A stretch of 64,000 nt of DNA from Barrientosiimonas humi (lineage in GTDB: Bacteria; Actinomycetota; Actinomycetes; Actinomycetales; Dermatophilaceae): positions 3,193,375-3,257,374 of the forward strand of contig NZ_VFOK01000001.1 in assembly GCF_006716095.1 (NCBI RefSeq), given 5' to 3'. The notes under the pieces are model-generated. The model worked only from the letters and a program-made list of their open reading frames with translations. It had not been told where the DNA came from and ran no database searches. Of this stretch, positions 63,199-64,000 are shown piece after piece. A program made the translations under genes and the position numbers. Position 1 is the stretch's first letter, and every line of letters begins with the position of its first letter.

Positions 63199-64000
63199 GT
63201 GGCGGTGACTCTCAAAGAGGTGGCGACCCGCGCGGGGGTGTCTCCGCGCACGGTCTCCAACGTCATCAACGACTTCCCCTATGTCTCGCAGACGACCCGT
63301 GAGGCCGTGCTGCGTGCGGTCGCAGAGCTGGGCTATCGCCCGAATCTCGTTGCGCGGCAGCTGAAGTCGGGACGGACGGGCGTCGTCGGGCTTCTGCTCC
63401 CGTCGGTGCGCGAGCAGTACTTCGCCGCACTCGCCGACGCGGTCGGGCGAGCCGGGCAGCAGCGGGGCTGGTCGGTCGCGATCGAGCAGACCGACGGCGC
63501 CCCCACCGCGGAGATGGCCGGCAAGGCCACCCTCGACCACTTGTGGGACGGCGCGATCGTGAGTGCCGTCAGTGTCGCCGAGCGTGACCTGGCGCAGGGG
63601 ACGACGCCCTTGGTCGTCCTCGGGGAGCACGGCGCGGAGTTCGACCTGGCGTGGGTCGGTGCTGACAACAAGGCGGCCGCCCGAGAGGCCACCAGCCACC
63701 TGATCGACGCAGGGCGCACCCGCATCGCGGTGATCGGGCACCAGCGCGGTCCGGGAGGGGAGACCGGCGCCCTGCGCACCGCGGGCTTCCGCGCGCGCAT
63801 GCGCAGCGCCAAGCTCAAGGTCTCGCCCGCGTGGGTCGTGCAGCCCGACGGCTACGGGCTCGAGCAGGGCTATCGGGCCATGGGCGGGCTCCTCGACCTG
63901 CCGCGGCGGGACCGGCCGGACGCGGTCCTGTGCTACAACGACGAGCTCGCGCTGGGTGCCCTGCGCGCCCTGCACGACTGCGGGGTCGACGTGCCCGGGG
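63199..64000 (+). CDS. LacI-family transcriptional regulator (3' end outside window)
   Basis: 267 residues are visible and the frame is open at the edge. HTH with hinge: VTLKEVATRAGVSPRTVSNV, then VLRAVAELGYRPNLVARQLK (1-60). The periplasmic-binding-like sensor domain begins GVVGLLLPSVREQYFA. The start is GTG 63199, with GTG 63205 possible. Divergent from the sugar ABC operon; it probably represses the operon and itself through the palindromes at 63152-63176 until its sugar is present. Confidence 0.93.
   Translation, partial: MAVTLKEVATRAGVSPRTVSNVINDFPYVSQTTREAVLRAVAELGYRPNLVARQLKSGRTGVVGLLLPSVREQYFAALADAVGRAGQQRGWSVAIEQTDGAPTAEMAGKATLDHLWDGAIVSAVSVAERDLAQGTTPLVVLGEHGAEFDLAWVGADNKAAAREATSHLIDAGRTRIAVIGHQRGPGGETGALRTAGFRARMRSAKLKVSPAWVVQPDGYGLEQGYRAMGGLLDLPRRDRPDAVLCYNDELALGALRALHDCGVDVPG

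Overview
The window is about 64 kb of a very GC-rich actinobacterial chromosome around the replication origin. The order rnpA-rpmH-(oriC)-dnaA-dnaN-gnd-recF-gyrB-gyrA-DUF3566-tRNA-Ile-tRNA-Ala, followed by the crgA / trpG / pknB-pknA-pbpA-rodA-pstP-fhaB-fhaA block, is the actinobacterial origin neighbourhood. GC content, CrgA, DLW-39, DUF6318 lipoproteins and frequent GTG starts suggest a member of the Micrococcales (Dermacoccaceae-like). That placement is an inference; no 16S is present.

Layout. 1-16.3 kb: core replication and topology genes. A LuxR-type regulator and an opposing GPP34-like gene sit between recF and the DUF721 gene, and two tRNAs follow gyrA. 16.4-26.7 kb: accessory blocks. 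One is a MarR-controlled DsbA / deaminase / paired SMR operon with matching 20-bp operators in front of both transcription units. Another is a five-gene minus-strand operon (ATP-grasp, S51-like amidotransferase, Fes-like esterase, NYN nuclease, DUF2252) of unknown purpose. 26.9-29.6 kb: a three-gene plus-strand operon of an Asp/Gly/Ala-repeat peptide, a JmjC (cupin-8) oxygenase and a sucrase/ferredoxin-like protein. This is the best candidate in the window for an undescribed peptide-modification system. 29.6-32.6 kb: a GbsR-type regulator divergent from an ABC exporter. 33-46.6 kb: cyclophilin, rhomboid, CrgA, DUF881, glutamine amidotransferase and the complete PASTA-kinase / cell-wall operon. 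46.7-54.0 kb: YbaK-like deacylase, a DUF6318 lipoprotein triad, purU, and an ECF42-type sigma factor with two DGPF partner proteins.

54.2-58.9 kb: an island immediately 3' of tRNA-Leu(CAG), bounded by imperfect direct repeats and visibly lower in GC. It carries a restriction-modification system: a D12-class adenine methyltransferase, a BfiI-like PLD-fold endonuclease, a second (beta-class) methyltransferase, and a divergent ribbon-helix-helix protein with a palindromic operator. 59-64 kb: a PH-domain protein, a Nudix gene interrupted by an in-frame amber codon, and a sugar ABC transporter (binding protein plus two permeases) divergent from a LacI regulator, with overlapping palindromic operators between them. 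The LacI gene runs off the right end.

Most genes are packed with ATGA/GTGA overlaps, implying translational coupling. Strong inverted-repeat terminators lie between several convergent pairs. No CRISPR array, insertion sequence, transposase, integrase or rRNA gene was seen.
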